Below, in pieces: positions 29,059 through 37,591 of a stretch of 63,944 bases of DNA. A program made the translations under genes and the position numbers. This DNA comes from Haloplanus sp. (GTDB lineage Archaea > Halobacteriota > Halobacteria > Halobacteriales > Haloferacaceae). The stretch's first letter is position 1; each line of letters starts with the position of its first letter. The stretch lies in the NCBI RefSeq assembly GCF_028275055.1, contig NZ_JAQCNJ010000077.1, forward strand, positions 1 to 63,944. Reading direction: 5' to 3'. The notes under the pieces are model-generated. The model had not been told where the DNA came from. It made no database searches and worked only from the letters and a program-made list of their open reading frames with translations.

Positions 29059-30014
29059 TCACCGTCGCTCCCTGAACTCGACCGCCCGGCGTTCACCCAG
29101 TTCCATCAGCTCCCTGATAAACGACGGACGACGGTCGACCTTGGTCGAACAGTGGTACGCCTCGCCCATCTCGATCCGATGGATCGTCGTATTCGAGAAC
29201 TCGCTTTCGGGGGGATGCCCCTGCTCGATCCAATCGTTTACCCGTTTGATCGCCCGCAGTTCCTGATTCAACGAGCTGTGTCTCGAGAGTTCGTTGCGAT
29301 GGTCGGCGATTTCCTCGGTCGACGACGGTTCTCCCTCTCGTGTCTGCGGATTGATCTGGATCACCCACAACGTTTGCGCGACAGCTCAACCGTCATCAGG
29401 TCGTCAAGGGGTGGGTTCTGCGAGAACAGCCCGTCCCAGTGGTAGTGGCCGTTGATTTCGACGGCATTGAACGGGGTTGGCACGGCGGCGGATGCGAGTA
29501 CGGCCTCCGGAGTCACATCCCCGTTGGGGAGCGTCTCGAAGGTGCCGGCGTTGACGTTGACCGTTCCGACGACGAGTTCGGGCACGTCACGCCGGCAGAG
29601 AACCGAAACCTCCGCGAAGTCGATATGCCGTTTGAGCGTCTCTCGAATCGCGGTCTTGCCCACTTCGGCGCCGGGCACATCGCACGGGCTGAGCTTGAAC
29701 ACCGGGATGCCGGCGTTCGTGAGCCGCGACAGACCGACAACGAACTCGTTCATAAACTGATCCGGGAGGTCGGACGCCGACAGGTCGTCCCGGCTCGCGT
29801 CAAGCAGTTCGATGGACCGCTCCGCGTCGGCGGTGACGAGGCCGTACCACGTCGTCAAGGCGGTGACCGCCCCGCACAACGTACCGCTGATTTCGACCAG
29901 CTCCTGCCCGTCGTCCCACCCACGGAGCAGTTCCTGTAACACGCCGGCGGTGAACGCCGTGTGACTGCCCCCGCCCTGACAGGCGATGGCCACCTCTGTG
30001 GGGTCGTCACTCAT
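29059..30014 (-). pseudogene. patatin-like phospholipase / PHA depolymerase (PhaZh1-type), frameshifted and active-site mutated
   Basis: ATG 30014 starts MSDDPTEVAIACQGGGSHTAF with the patatin oxyanion loop. The nucleophile motif, normally GxSxG, reads GTLCG (residues 44-48), so the catalytic Ser position is Leu (TTG where TCG encodes Ser). The Asp motif WDGLFSQNPP is kept. After DDLMTVELSRKR the frame hits TGA at 29361. The rest of the protein continues in the next frame (WVIQINPQTREGEPSS, then HRIEMGEAYHCSTKVDRRPS) to 29059. It overlaps the upstream SDR gene by 8 nt. In Haloferax mediterranei a patatin-type PHA depolymerase sits beside a 3-hydroxybutyrate dehydrogenase gene, and the same pairing is seen here. 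Confidence 0.8.
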
Positions 30015-30870
30015 AGGTGGTGGTGTAACCGCCGTCGTGAAGCATATCGCCGCCGTTGAGATGGTTGCTGTGTCCGGAGAAGCCAAAGACAAAGAGGTTG
30101 GCCACCTCGGCGGGTGCCATCATCTCCGTTGTGCGTGCCTGTCCGAGCATCACGTTCTGGACGACCTCCTGCTCGGAGATGCCCCGCTTCTCGGCCGTGT
30201 CCTCGATCTGATTCACCATCAGCGGTGTGAGAACGTAGCCGACGCTGACCGAAAAGCCACGGAGAGTGCCCTCCCCCTCGGCCGCGATGGCCTTCGTCAG
30301 TCCGTTGAGTCCGTGTTTGGCCGTGATGTACGCGGCCTTGTCCTGGGTGGCGTAGTGGCCGTGGATCGAGGACATGTTGCCGATGGCCCCCACGCCATCG
30401 TCGGTCGCGTGGACGTGGGGCATGGCGTGTTTCGCGGTGAGAAAAGGGCCCCGAAGCATGACGTCGAGGAGGAGGTCGTACTTCGCCGTCGGGAACCCCG
30501 CGATAGAGGAGATGTGTTGCATCCCAGCGATGTTCGCGACGTAACGCAGGTCGCCCCGTTCGGCCGCCGCATCAACGGCCGCCGCCACCTCGTCTCCGTC
30601 GGTGAGGTCGGTCGGGACCGGGTGGACGGACCCGGGGACGTCCACCTCGTCGGCGAGGGAGACGGTGTCGTCGAGACCGTTCTCGTCGATGTCGGCACCG
30701 ACGACGGTGAGGCCGTTTGCCGCGAGTGCGACCGCGGTCGCTTGGCCGATGCCCGACGCCGCGCCGGTCACGACGGCGACCGTCTCGGGGCCGAAGTGTG
30801 GGTCGTCGATGACGAGGAGGTCCTCTGCGGTGAGAGCAGGACTACCGAGGTCGAATCCGTCGGTTGACAT
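30007..30870 (-). CDS. short-chain dehydrogenase, 3-hydroxybutyrate dehydrogenase-like
   Basis: A 287-residue SDR. The cofactor motif is VVTGAASGIGQATAVAL, followed by NIAG (NNAG variant) and the catalytic Ser in GNMSSIHGHYATQDKAAY with YITAK. The long form and the match to BdhA-type sequences, plus the overlapping patatin-like gene, suggest oxidation of 3-hydroxybutyrate released from PHA. A minus-strand TATA box (30898-30906) about 30 nt upstream implies a leaderless transcript that also covers the broken depolymerase gene. The SDR itself looks intact. Confidence 0.82.
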   Translation of the reverse strand: MSTDGFDLGSPALTAEDLLVIDDPHFGPETVAVVTGAASGIGQATAVALAANGLTVVGADIDENGLDDTVSLADEVDVPGSVHPVPTDLTDGDEVAAAVDAAAERGDLRYVANIAGMQHISSIAGFPTAKYDLLLDVMLRGPFLTAKHAMPHVHATDDGVGAIGNMSSIHGHYATQDKAAYITAKHGLNGLTKAIAAEGEGTLRGFSVSVGYVLTPLMVNQIEDTAEKRGISEQEVVQNVMLGQARTTEMMAPAEVANLFVFGFSGHSNHLNGGDMLHDGGYTTTYE

Positions 30871-30897
30871 GAGATAGGTGTACGGACACCACGGGAA

Positions 30898-30906
30898 CGT
30901 ATAATC
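30898..30906 (-). promoter_or_regulatory. TATA box of the SDR/patatin operon
   Basis: GATTATACG on the minus strand, centred about 30 nt upstream of the SDR start codon. Confidence 0.6.
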
Positions 30907-31105
30907 CTACGCCGACCGTGCGACGGTCCGGCAACCCCTCTCATCCGTACACGCCGGTCGCCGGACAGGCAGGGTTGACCCGGGTTCCGATCGTATCTCG
31001 CACGGCCGGGCCGCCTCGGGAAAACGGGGAGACAGACGTCGGGCGTCCGTTCCACGGAGACACTCGAAAGGGACTCACCGATCCGTGTCTCGGCCGTGCC
31101 GCCGC

Positions 31106-31891
31106 CTACACAACCCCGATGCCACCGGCGACGAGCCGGACGCCGACGACGGTCAACAGTGAGAGAACGACGCCCCTGCGGGCGCGCTCATCGGCGGCCG
31201 TCCGGAGGCGTTTGCCGACGGCGACGCCGGCAACGGCCGGAGCCGCCGCGAGAACGGACGCGACGGCGACCGACACGCTCGGATACAGGCCGAACGCCCC
31301 GGCAACGACGACGCGGATCCCGTTGAGAACCAGAAACACCAGCGCCACAACGCCGACGAACAGGCCGTGAGAAAGGTCGAAGCTCCGGAGATACGCGATG
31401 AGTTGGACGCCGACGTTGGTGCCGCCAAACAGGACCCCCGAGACACCGCCGACGCCGACCATCCCGGGGCGGCTCCTGACAACGGCGCCGCGTCGACCGT
31501 CGCCGAGGGAGCGAAAGGGGACGAACCGTTGTGCGGTCGCGACGAATCCGAGCGTCAGCAGTCCGAGGCCGATCCGGAGCGGTCCGGATGGAGCGCTGTC
31601 GAGGACCACCATGCCAAGAACCGTGCCGACCAGCGCCGCGCCGATCAGCGGCGCGAACCGCCGGCTACAGGTGCGTAACTCCTCCGGCGAAAGGTCACGC
31701 ACCAGCGAGAGGTTCACCGCGAAGATGGGGACGATCATAAACACGACGGCCGCCGCGGGATCGACCGCCGTGGCAAGCGCCATCGTACCGACGACGGCGA
31801 AGCCAAAGCCCGCGAGGCCGTTGGTAGCACCGGCTACGAAAACGGTCAGCGTCGCCGCCACGACTGCCGGCCACGGGACGGATATCGCCAT
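31106..31891 (-). CDS. TauE/SafE family sulfite/organosulfonate exporter-like protein
   Basis: A 261-residue protein with about eight membrane segments and the duplicated family pattern: GATNGLAGFGFAVVGTMALA in the first half and GVGGVSGVLFGGTNVGVQLIAYLRS in the second. The substrate cannot be read; homologues export sulfite, sulfoacetate or other anions. It stands alone and reads away from the neighbouring operon. Confidence 0.87.
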   Translation of the reverse strand: MAISVPWPAVVAATLTVFVAGATNGLAGFGFAVVGTMALATAVDPAAAVVFMIVPIFAVNLSLVRDLSPEELRTCSRRFAPLIGAALVGTVLGMVVLDSAPSGPLRIGLGLLTLGFVATAQRFVPFRSLGDGRRGAVVRSRPGMVGVGGVSGVLFGGTNVGVQLIAYLRSFDLSHGLFVGVVALVFLVLNGIRVVVAGAFGLYPSVSVAVASVLAAAPAVAGVAVGKRLRTAADERARRGVVLSLLTVVGVRLVAGGIGVV

Positions 31892-32316
31892 CCAGAGTCA
31901 TGATGACACAGACGACGCGGGATGGTAAATTCGACGGTCGGTGGGTCACGGCGGCCGACCCGACCGACCGCCGAAACGATCGAAGCGACACGGTGGTCGC
32001 CCCTGCAGGCGCCGGTCGAGAAGTTCGGAAGGCGGCAACGGTGTCGAGGCGGGATCGAACCACCGTCCCGCCGGTAGTCTCCGTGTAGAACGACTGGTTC
32101 CGGAACACTCCGTCACGGTGTGTGGTCATTGTGCCCGGAGCGTCGCCGGCAGTTCATCGGCGGTACGCATCGAAGGCGTACCCGATGTCTGTCGGACGGG
32201 GCGTGTAGTGGAAATAAACGTTGAACACCGGTTCCGCCGGTAGGGGTTTTCCGACGCGTTACCGAGGAGTGGGAATCAGCACCACCGTTAGTGCGGTGTC
32301 AAACCGAGACGGCAGT
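31892..32316. other. intergenic region
   Basis: About 425 nt, no gene supported. Frames present are Arg/Thr-rich chance frames. Confidence 0.45.
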
Positions 32317-32589
32317 ATGAAGCTACCTCACATTTCCGAACAACTGGTACCGCTCACCACATACCGGATCGAGGCCGATGGGACGATCTATGAGGCCATA
32401 ACGGACGCGTTCGGAGCGATTGGGATCGACGTTTACGAGCAGGGAACGACGCTCGAAGATTGGACAAAGGACTGCCCGATCAACATGAGCATGTTCCACT
32501 CGGAAAAGCTATGCCGGGTATCGACCATTATCTAGGATCATCCGACGGTCATGACCCCCGACGAGATCCGCATCTACGAGCCCGTGTGA
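32317..32589 (+). pseudogene. small haloarchaeal protein interrupted by in-frame TAG
   Basis: ATG 32317 opens QLVPLTTYRIEADGTIYEAI, then TDAFGAIGIDVYEQGTTLEDW, a pattern I recognise from small haloarchaeal proteins of unknown function. The frame stops at TAG (32533-32535) after RVSTII. In the same frame the typical C-terminus follows directly (DHPTVMTPDEIRIYEPV, stop at 32587). Family members have a Trp at this place, and TGG to TAG is a single change. It is either a recent nonsense mutation or a read-through gene. Confidence 0.6.
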
Positions 32590-32979
32590 GTCGCCAACCC
32601 CGACGGTTCGGACCACCGAGAACGGTGACTCCCCCGGACCGCCACGGGCGCCGGGTGGTCGGAGCGGTCCGACGACCGCCTCCTGTCGTCCTGTCGGAGC
32701 GTCCAACCTGTCCCGATAGTAGGGGTGTTATCGGTTGGTCGCAGCCCCGGTGAGAGAGCCGGTCTCCGCAAGATGGTTGGACTCAACGAGGGAGTGAGCG
32801 GGGGTCGGTGGTTCCGTCCGGCACAGGTTACGTCGTTCGGGCCGGTCTCATGACGTCGGTGCCCGACACAGGGGGTCGCTCGAACGGGCTGTGCGTTCGG
32901 GGCGTCCGAGTCGGGGGTGGAACGACTCCGCTGGTCGGCTCGGGCGGTCTTCGTTCGGTCCGGGCGGCGTACTCCCCGG
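32590..32979. other. intergenic region
   Basis: About 390 nt, convergent to the chelatase gene. No gene or RNA recognised. Confidence 0.45.
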
Positions 32980-33957
32980 TCATCGACGGAGCGAATCGAC
33001 CGTCTCGGCGACGAGACGGGCGCGGTCGGGCGGGGGTACCTCGGCGATCCGGACGTGTTCGCCGCCGGCTTTGGCCGCCATCGTTCGGCAGATGTCGGTG
33101 CCGGAGGTGCCACGATCCAGGTCGAGAACGAGAAGGTCGACATCCGCGGCGCCGAGCCGTCGGGTGAGACGTTCGGTCTCATCGACGGGGTCGCCGGCGA
33201 TTCCAACCGTCGGCCGGCCGTCCGTGAGAACAACGACGACCGCCGGCAGAGCCGGGATGGATTCACGCTCACGCTCAACGAGTCGGTAGGCGGCCAGGAG
33301 ACCGGCGGGTAGGGGCGTCCGGTTCCCGACCGGAATGTCCTCAAGTTGACGCGTGGCGACCGCGGGGTCGTCCGTCGGTGGGACGACCTCGTCGGCCTGT
33401 TCGTCGCGGAAGGCGACGACGGCGACGTAGTCGTCCCGTCGGTTCGCCCGCCGGAGGACCGCCGTCGCCAGCTCCGTCGCCGTCCGGATGTCGCCGTGGG
33501 CGCGCATGCTCATCGACGAGTCGACGACGAAGGTCACCAGCGCCGGTGTCTCGCTGTCCCGTCCTTTCACCCGCAGATCCTGTGTCCCGATCACCGTCTC
33601 GCCGCGCCGCGCCGCGGCCCGAAGCGAGGCGTCGACTGCGATATCGTTGCCACAGTCCCCAGGGTGTCGCCGCCGCGCCCGCACGTACCGGCCGGTCGAG
33701 GTCGGTGCACCGTCGTCGCCGCCGATACGCGCCGTGTCACCGTCGAGGAACGGCACCTCCGGGTCGGAACCAAGCAGGTCGGTTTCGGCCGCTCCCGCCG
33801 TCTCCGTGCCGATGGGGTCGAGGTAGGTGCCGTCGGCGCTCTCTGTGTCGTCTGCGTCGTCCGCATCGCGGCCCTCGGGGTTCCCCGGCGAGTCCTCGTC
33901 GTCGCTTGCGTCCTCCTCGTTCTCGCCCTCGGTCTCGTCTCCGTCGGCCGCCGTTAC
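32980..33957 (-). CDS. VWA half of a ChlD-type metal chelatase, probably expressed by -1 frameshift
   Basis: This frame encodes an acidic linker (VTAADGDETEGENEEDASDD and onwards) and then a von Willebrand A domain with the MIDAS motif VVDSSMSMR, the Thr in GNRTPLPAG and the Asp in VVLTDGRPTVG. There is no ATG before the linker; the first usable start, GTG at 33756, would leave the linker out. In the related fused proteins I know, AAA+, acidic linker and VWA form one chain of about 700 residues. Reading this frame by a -1 slip at 33957-33963 gives exactly that (about 709 residues). A sequencing indel in the T run is the alternative. Confidence 0.75.
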   Translation of the reverse strand, partial: VTAADGDETEGENEEDASDDEDSPGNPEGRDADDADDTESADGTYLDPIGTETAGAAETDLLGSDPEVPFLDGDTARIGGDDGAPTSTGRYVRARRRHPGDCGNDIAVDASLRAAARRGETVIGTQDLRVKGRDSETPALVTFVVDSSMSMRAHGDIRTATELATAVLRRANRRDDYVAVVAFRDEQADEVVPPTDDPAVATRQLEDIPVGNRTPLPAGLLAAYRLVERERESIPALPAVVVVLTDGRPTVGIAGDPVDETERLTRRLGAADVDLLVLDLDRGTSGTDICRTMAAKAGGEHVRIAEVPPPDRARLVAETVDSLRR

Positions 33958-35108
33958 AAAAAATCGCGGAGTCGTCCCGCCAATGAGGTGCCGGTTTCCT
34001 GACGGCTCTCGCTTCCGCCTCGACGGCGACTCGACGGCTCCGAGGCGTTCCGAGGCTCGCCGTCCTCGTCGTCGTCGCCGTCGTCGCCGTCGCTACCCGC
34101 TTCCGGTCTGCCGAACTGATCGCCGGCGAGGTCGTCTAGGTCGACATCGTCGCCGAACGGGCCGTCGGGGACGCGGTGTGCGAGGGCGAGTTCGGCAGAC
34201 CGCCGGAGGTCCGTCTCCGTTACCCTCGTTCGGCCGTCGAGCGCGGCCATCGCCCGCGCACACCGTGCGGTTGCGATGTCGCCGCGGTTCCCTTCGATGC
34301 CGGCCGCGACACAGAGTTCCGCTATCTTCCGCCGATGTTCCGCTCCGAGAGTCACGTCGTCGTATCGCTCCCGGGCGGCGACGATCCGCTCGCGCAGGCG
34401 GCGCTCCTCGTCCCGGTACCGGTCGCGTACCTGCTCGGGATTGCGGTCGACCGCTTCGGCCACCTCGATTATCGTCGCCCGGGCCTCAGGGTCGGTCGGC
34501 GCACTCGCGTCGACCCGCAGACCGAACCGATCCAGAAACTGTGGTCGGAGCCGGCCCTCCTCGGGGTTCATCGTCCCGACGAGAACGAACTCCGCGGGGT
34601 GTTCGACCGCCAACCCTTCGCGTTCGACTCGGTTGACGCCGCTCGCGGCGGCGTCGAGCAACAGATCGACGAGGTGGTCGTCAAGCAGGTTCACCTCGTC
34701 GACGTACAATACGCCGCGGTTGGCGCGGGCAAGCAACCCTGGGTCGAGTTCTTGAACACCCTCGGTGACGGCGCGTTCGACATCGAGCGTCCCGACGATG
34801 CGGTCCTCCGTCGCACCCAACGGTAGGTCGACGACCGGCGTCGGTATCCGTCCCACCTCGGGAGTGGTCCGTTCTCGACACGCCTCGCACTGTCGGTCTG
34901 GGTCGTCCGGGTGACAGTTGAACGGACAGTCCGCGACGACGCGAATCTCGGGCAGAACACGCCGGAGTCCCCGGACCGCCGAGCTCTTGCCGGTGCCGCG
35001 TTCGCCCCGGATCAGAACGCCGCCGAGGTCGCGGTTGACCGCGTTCAGCAACAACGCCGACTTCAGCTCCTCTTGCCCCACGATTGCGGGAAAAGGGGGT
35101 CCCTCCAT
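33954..35108 (-). CDS. ChlI-like AAA+ ATPase subunit of a metal chelatase (cobalto- or magnesium-type)
   Basis: A 384-residue protein. PFPAIVGQEELKSALLLNAV starts the AAA+ domain. Walker A is RGERGTGKSSAV (residues 34-45) and Walker B is VLYVDEVNLLDD (133-144). A four-Cys cluster lies in CPFNCHPDDPDRQCEAC, typical of this chelatase subgroup. GTMNPEEGRLRPQFLDRFGL is the ChlI/BchI sensor segment. The C-terminal part turns acidic and the frame ends at TAA directly after T TTT TTG. It powers insertion of Co2+ or Mg2+ into a tetrapyrrole together with CobN/ChlH-type subunits, none of which is in this window. A minus-strand CGATATAC about 32 nt upstream is the likely TATA box. Confidence 0.88.
   Translation of the reverse strand: MEGPPFPAIVGQEELKSALLLNAVNRDLGGVLIRGERGTGKSSAVRGLRRVLPEIRVVADCPFNCHPDDPDRQCEACRERTTPEVGRIPTPVVDLPLGATEDRIVGTLDVERAVTEGVQELDPGLLARANRGVLYVDEVNLLDDHLVDLLLDAAASGVNRVEREGLAVEHPAEFVLVGTMNPEEGRLRPQFLDRFGLRVDASAPTDPEARATIIEVAEAVDRNPEQVRDRYRDEERRLRERIVAARERYDDVTLGAEHRRKIAELCVAAGIEGNRGDIATARCARAMAALDGRTRVTETDLRRSAELALAHRVPDGPFGDDVDLDDLAGDQFGRPEAGSDGDDGDDDEDGEPRNASEPSSRRRGGSESRQETGTSLAGRLRDFL
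33957..33963 (-). promoter_or_regulatory. candidate programmed -1 ribosomal frameshift site
   Basis: On the minus strand the sequence reads GAT TTT TTG TAA in the ATPase frame. The heptamer T TTT TTG fits the X XXY YYZ slippery pattern and the zero-frame stop TAA follows immediately. Slipping back one base reads TTT TTT GTA ACG, which is precisely the VWA frame. Confidence 0.7.
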
Positions 35109-35699
35109 GTTCCGTGATATCACTCGACGGGACGCGCGTATATCGGTTCGGTTCACCGCGAACGTTTCCTCGCGTTGTTCGGACGGCGGTCGATTCGTCA
35201 CCGAGGTCACGGGTTGGCGTGTCAGCCACGCAAACGCCGGCGTAATAGAGACCGATACGGTGGTTCGGCAGTCCGACAGGTCCATCGACGGCTCGCAGAG
35301 AACCGATGCGAGAAACGGGGCGGTTGGCTCGTGAGAGCAAGCCACCGGGCTTCCGGGCCACCGATCGTCATGACCCTCGTGTGATCGTCGGTGACGTTGG
35401 CGGTGGCCGTGTCAAGGCTCCGCCGGAGCTGCCGGCCCTCGGTCCAAGCCCGGGCTCGGACCGTGGCATCGACGGTCGACGGCAGTTCATCACGCAGGTG
35501 ATCGTCGGCCGAGACCGATCATCGCCGGAGATGTAACGCGGGCCGTCGTACCGATCGCTGCACCGAGGCGAACGAGTGCCGTGCCGCTCGGTCCGGAGCG
35601 AAACGAGCATCGACCCACCGTCGAGAGCCGAGGTCAAGATGGATGAACAACCCGGTCGTCTGACCTTCTCGTCCTTCGGCGGGTGGGTCCGCCACGGAG
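35109..35699. other. divergent intergenic region
   Basis: About 590 nt between the chelatase promoter (TATA near 35140, minus strand) and the regulator promoter. No additional gene recognised. Confidence 0.5.
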
Positions 35700-35716
35700 T
35701 TGTGCAACCTGTACAA
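35700..35716 (+). promoter_or_regulatory. candidate operator palindrome upstream of the TrmB-like regulator
   Basis: TTGTGCA-ACC-TGTACAA is an interrupted palindrome with one mismatch. It lies directly upstream of the TATA TTTTTATC (35722-35729), which in turn is about 28 nt before the ATG at 35755. Its position over the BRE region suggests autoregulation by the adjacent regulator. Confidence 0.55.
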
Positions 35717-35754
35717 AAATGTTTTTATCGGCTCGGGGTGTATACACGTGCATA

Positions 35755-36159
35755 ATGCCGGATTCGATGTCCGAGCAGCTCCGCCAGGATATGCGGTGTG
35801 AGGGGCTGCTGGAATGTTTCCACGGCCTCAAGGAACTCGACAAGGAGTGCTTCCGGGTGCTCGTCGAGGCCGACGACCCATTAACCGTCGACGAAATCGC
35901 CGACAGGGTCGATCGGGAGCGCTCGACCGCTTATCGGGCCGTTCAGCGGCTGCTGAAAACGGGATTTATCGAGAAAAATCAGATCAACTACGATCAGGGT
36001 GGGTACTACCACGTCTACTTGCCAACGGATCCATCCCAGATTGCGGACGATATGCAACGGATGCTCAACGACTGGTACGCCAAGATGGGCCAACTCATCC
36101 AGGAGTTCGAGGACAAGTACGAACGGTCGGAAACCTCGGTTTCGACCGCCGACAGGTGA
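35755..36159 (+). CDS. TrmB-like winged-helix transcriptional regulator
   Basis: A 134-residue protein. The winged helix is LTVDEIADRVDRERSTAYRAVQRLLKTGFIEKN, followed by a wing (YDQGGYYHVYLPTDP) and a C-terminal coiled helix (QRMLNDWYAKMGQLIQEFEDKY). Three cysteines lie in the N-terminal 35 residues. The overall form resembles the thiol-based haloarchaeal regulator OxsR and its relatives, but I cannot say which subgroup it belongs to. A TATA box 28 nt upstream makes it leaderless, and the palindrome at 35700-35716 may be its own binding site. Confidence 0.82.
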   Translation: MPDSMSEQLRQDMRCEGLLECFHGLKELDKECFRVLVEADDPLTVDEIADRVDRERSTAYRAVQRLLKTGFIEKNQINYDQGGYYHVYLPTDPSQIADDMQRMLNDWYAKMGQLIQEFEDKYERSETSVSTADR

Positions 36160-36518
36160 CCCTGGTCCGGTCTCACGTTTCCCGCCAAGGATGGCTCTCG
36201 GACGGAAAGAACAGGGTTCCGGGTCGCTCAGCGTGGTCGAGTAGCATTGAGTATGCCCCTCAAGACTTCCGACCAGCCATAGCGTGAAATAAACTCGTGG
36301 AGTTTCCGGCCGCGCCACGGAGCCTGGGGTTCTCGTGTGGACGGCCATGATCGGGCGACCAGCAGCCGGTGGCCCGCCTGTGTGGGCTGTCTCCGTGGAC
36401 CGGTCACGCCCCCGGGCATGGAGGCCTCAACTGGGCGTTCCACACCGAGCGATCCGCTACCATGCACTCGCCGGTCGTTCGGATCCGAACCCGGTATCGG
36501 TCGGTGCTGGGCGGCCGG
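36160..36518. other. intergenic region
   Basis: About 360 nt. One minus-strand frame ends in a plausible helical segment (KLHEFISRYGWSEVLRGI) but has no start context or family match, so no gene is called. Confidence 0.4.
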
Positions 36519-36800
36519 TTATACCACCTCCCGGCCACGGGCGAGGCGTCCGCGCATCACGAGGTAGACAACACGGAAAATGAGCGAGAACGCGCCGGCG
36601 AACAGGATGATCATCTCGGGCAACATCAGTCCGAACGCGGCGTTCTCGAACACCGGCTGGCCGGTGATCGTCGTGCCGACACCAGGTGGCAGGTCCGTGG
36701 CGCCGGTCTCCTCGCGGAGTTCGGCGTAGATCGCGTCCGAACCGCGGGTCGGCAGGAACGCGCCGCGGTCGAATCGGTCGACCTCGCCGTACGCGTCTCC
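36519..36800 (-). pseudogene. C-terminal fragment of a membrane transporter-like protein
   Basis: Read from about 36800 down to TAA at 36519, the frame gives GDAYGEVDRFDRGAFLPT, then SDAIYAELREETGATDLPPGVGTTITGQP, then a membrane helix LPEMIILFAGAFSLIFRVVYL and a basic tail RGRLARGREVV. It has no start codon and upstream the coding sense moves into a different frame. The pattern (periplasmic loop with GTTITGQP followed by a membrane helix) reminds me of RND/MMPL-type transporters. It is a decayed fragment. Confidence 0.45.
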
Positions 36801-37470
36801 ATGCCCCGGAGGATGTCTGATGATCGTCGGCGTGGGTCTTTCTTACGGCCTCGTCTGTGTCTGCGACCACCGGTCTGACGACTGCCCCGTCCTGCCCGCC
36901 GGGGCCACACCGGTCGACGCGGATCGGCAATCGACCGACAGACGGCCGGTGGTCAGGAGCGGAACCATATGAACCACCGACGGGGTCGGTATCATCACCG
37001 CTGTGGGTTTCGAACACCGGATCGTCGGTCGTCACGGAAGGAAGGGAGCGTGTGACAAGTCCCCTCCGACTCGGGATAGAACGCGGGGTGGGCGTAAATC
37101 TTGTGCAGAGCCGAATTTTCGGTCCCTCGTCATCCGTGACCGACACTCGGTCGTCGCGAGTAAGCCACCCCAACCGGCCTTCGAACGACGGTCGGGAGGC
37201 GCTTTCCGACCGAGCCAACGGTTCTGATTGGATACCGCCGCCGTGGAGTGACCATCGGTCCGGAGGCCACCCCGTTCGCGGTGTCCGTTACGACCGACAT
37301 CCGTTGCTACGGACCGCCGGAACAGGTGCGCTGCAGTTCCCGGCGGTGGAGACGACAGCCCCGTTGTACGGAGTCGGGAATTTGGCGTGAGCGGACTCCG
37401 GGTTCGCGGCGCGCCGCGAGGTGACCGTGAGGCCGGGCATCTGCGTACTGTCGTTCGACGTGGAGAAATG
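36801..37470. other. intergenic region upstream of the DNA-repair island
   Basis: About 670 nt, no gene supported. It may contain the eroded N-terminal remainder of the transporter fragment. Confidence 0.4.
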
Positions 37471-37477
37471 TTTAACC
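37471..37477 (+). promoter_or_regulatory. TATA box of the uvsE transcription unit
   Basis: TTTAACC, centred about 26 nt upstream of the ATG at 37499. It therefore places the transcript start at the micro-ORF start codon rather than at uvsE. Confidence 0.6.
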
Positions 37478-37498
37478 CCAAACCACCCCGACAGTCCG

Positions 37499-37591
37499 AT
37501 GTCGGAACGGATGGCGACGGCAACTCCGGTCGTGACGAATCCGATTCCAACGCTCATGATACCGTCCACCCTTGCGAGCGCTGATCGCTGA
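37499..37591 (+). CDS. leader micro-ORF overlapping the uvsE start
   Basis: Encodes 30 residues (MSERMATATPVVTNPIPTLM, then IPSTLASADR). The TATA box at 37471 puts the transcript start at its ATG, so it should be translated leaderless. Its TGA shares the A with the uvsE start codon (TGATG), a typical arrangement for translational re-initiation. It has no similarity I recognise and could be a regulatory leader peptide. The prediction depends on the promoter assignment. Confidence 0.5.
   Translation: MSERMATATPVVTNPIPTLMIPSTLASADR

Noticed and set aside
32533-32535. TAG as a pyrrolysine codon
   Set aside because: Relatives appear to have Trp here, and no pyl genes or PYLIS-like structure are visible; a simple mutation is more likely.
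36228-36467. Minus-strand frame ending KLHEFISRYGWSEVLRGI
   Set aside because: Only the last 25 residues look protein-like; no start context, no neighbour and no recognised family.
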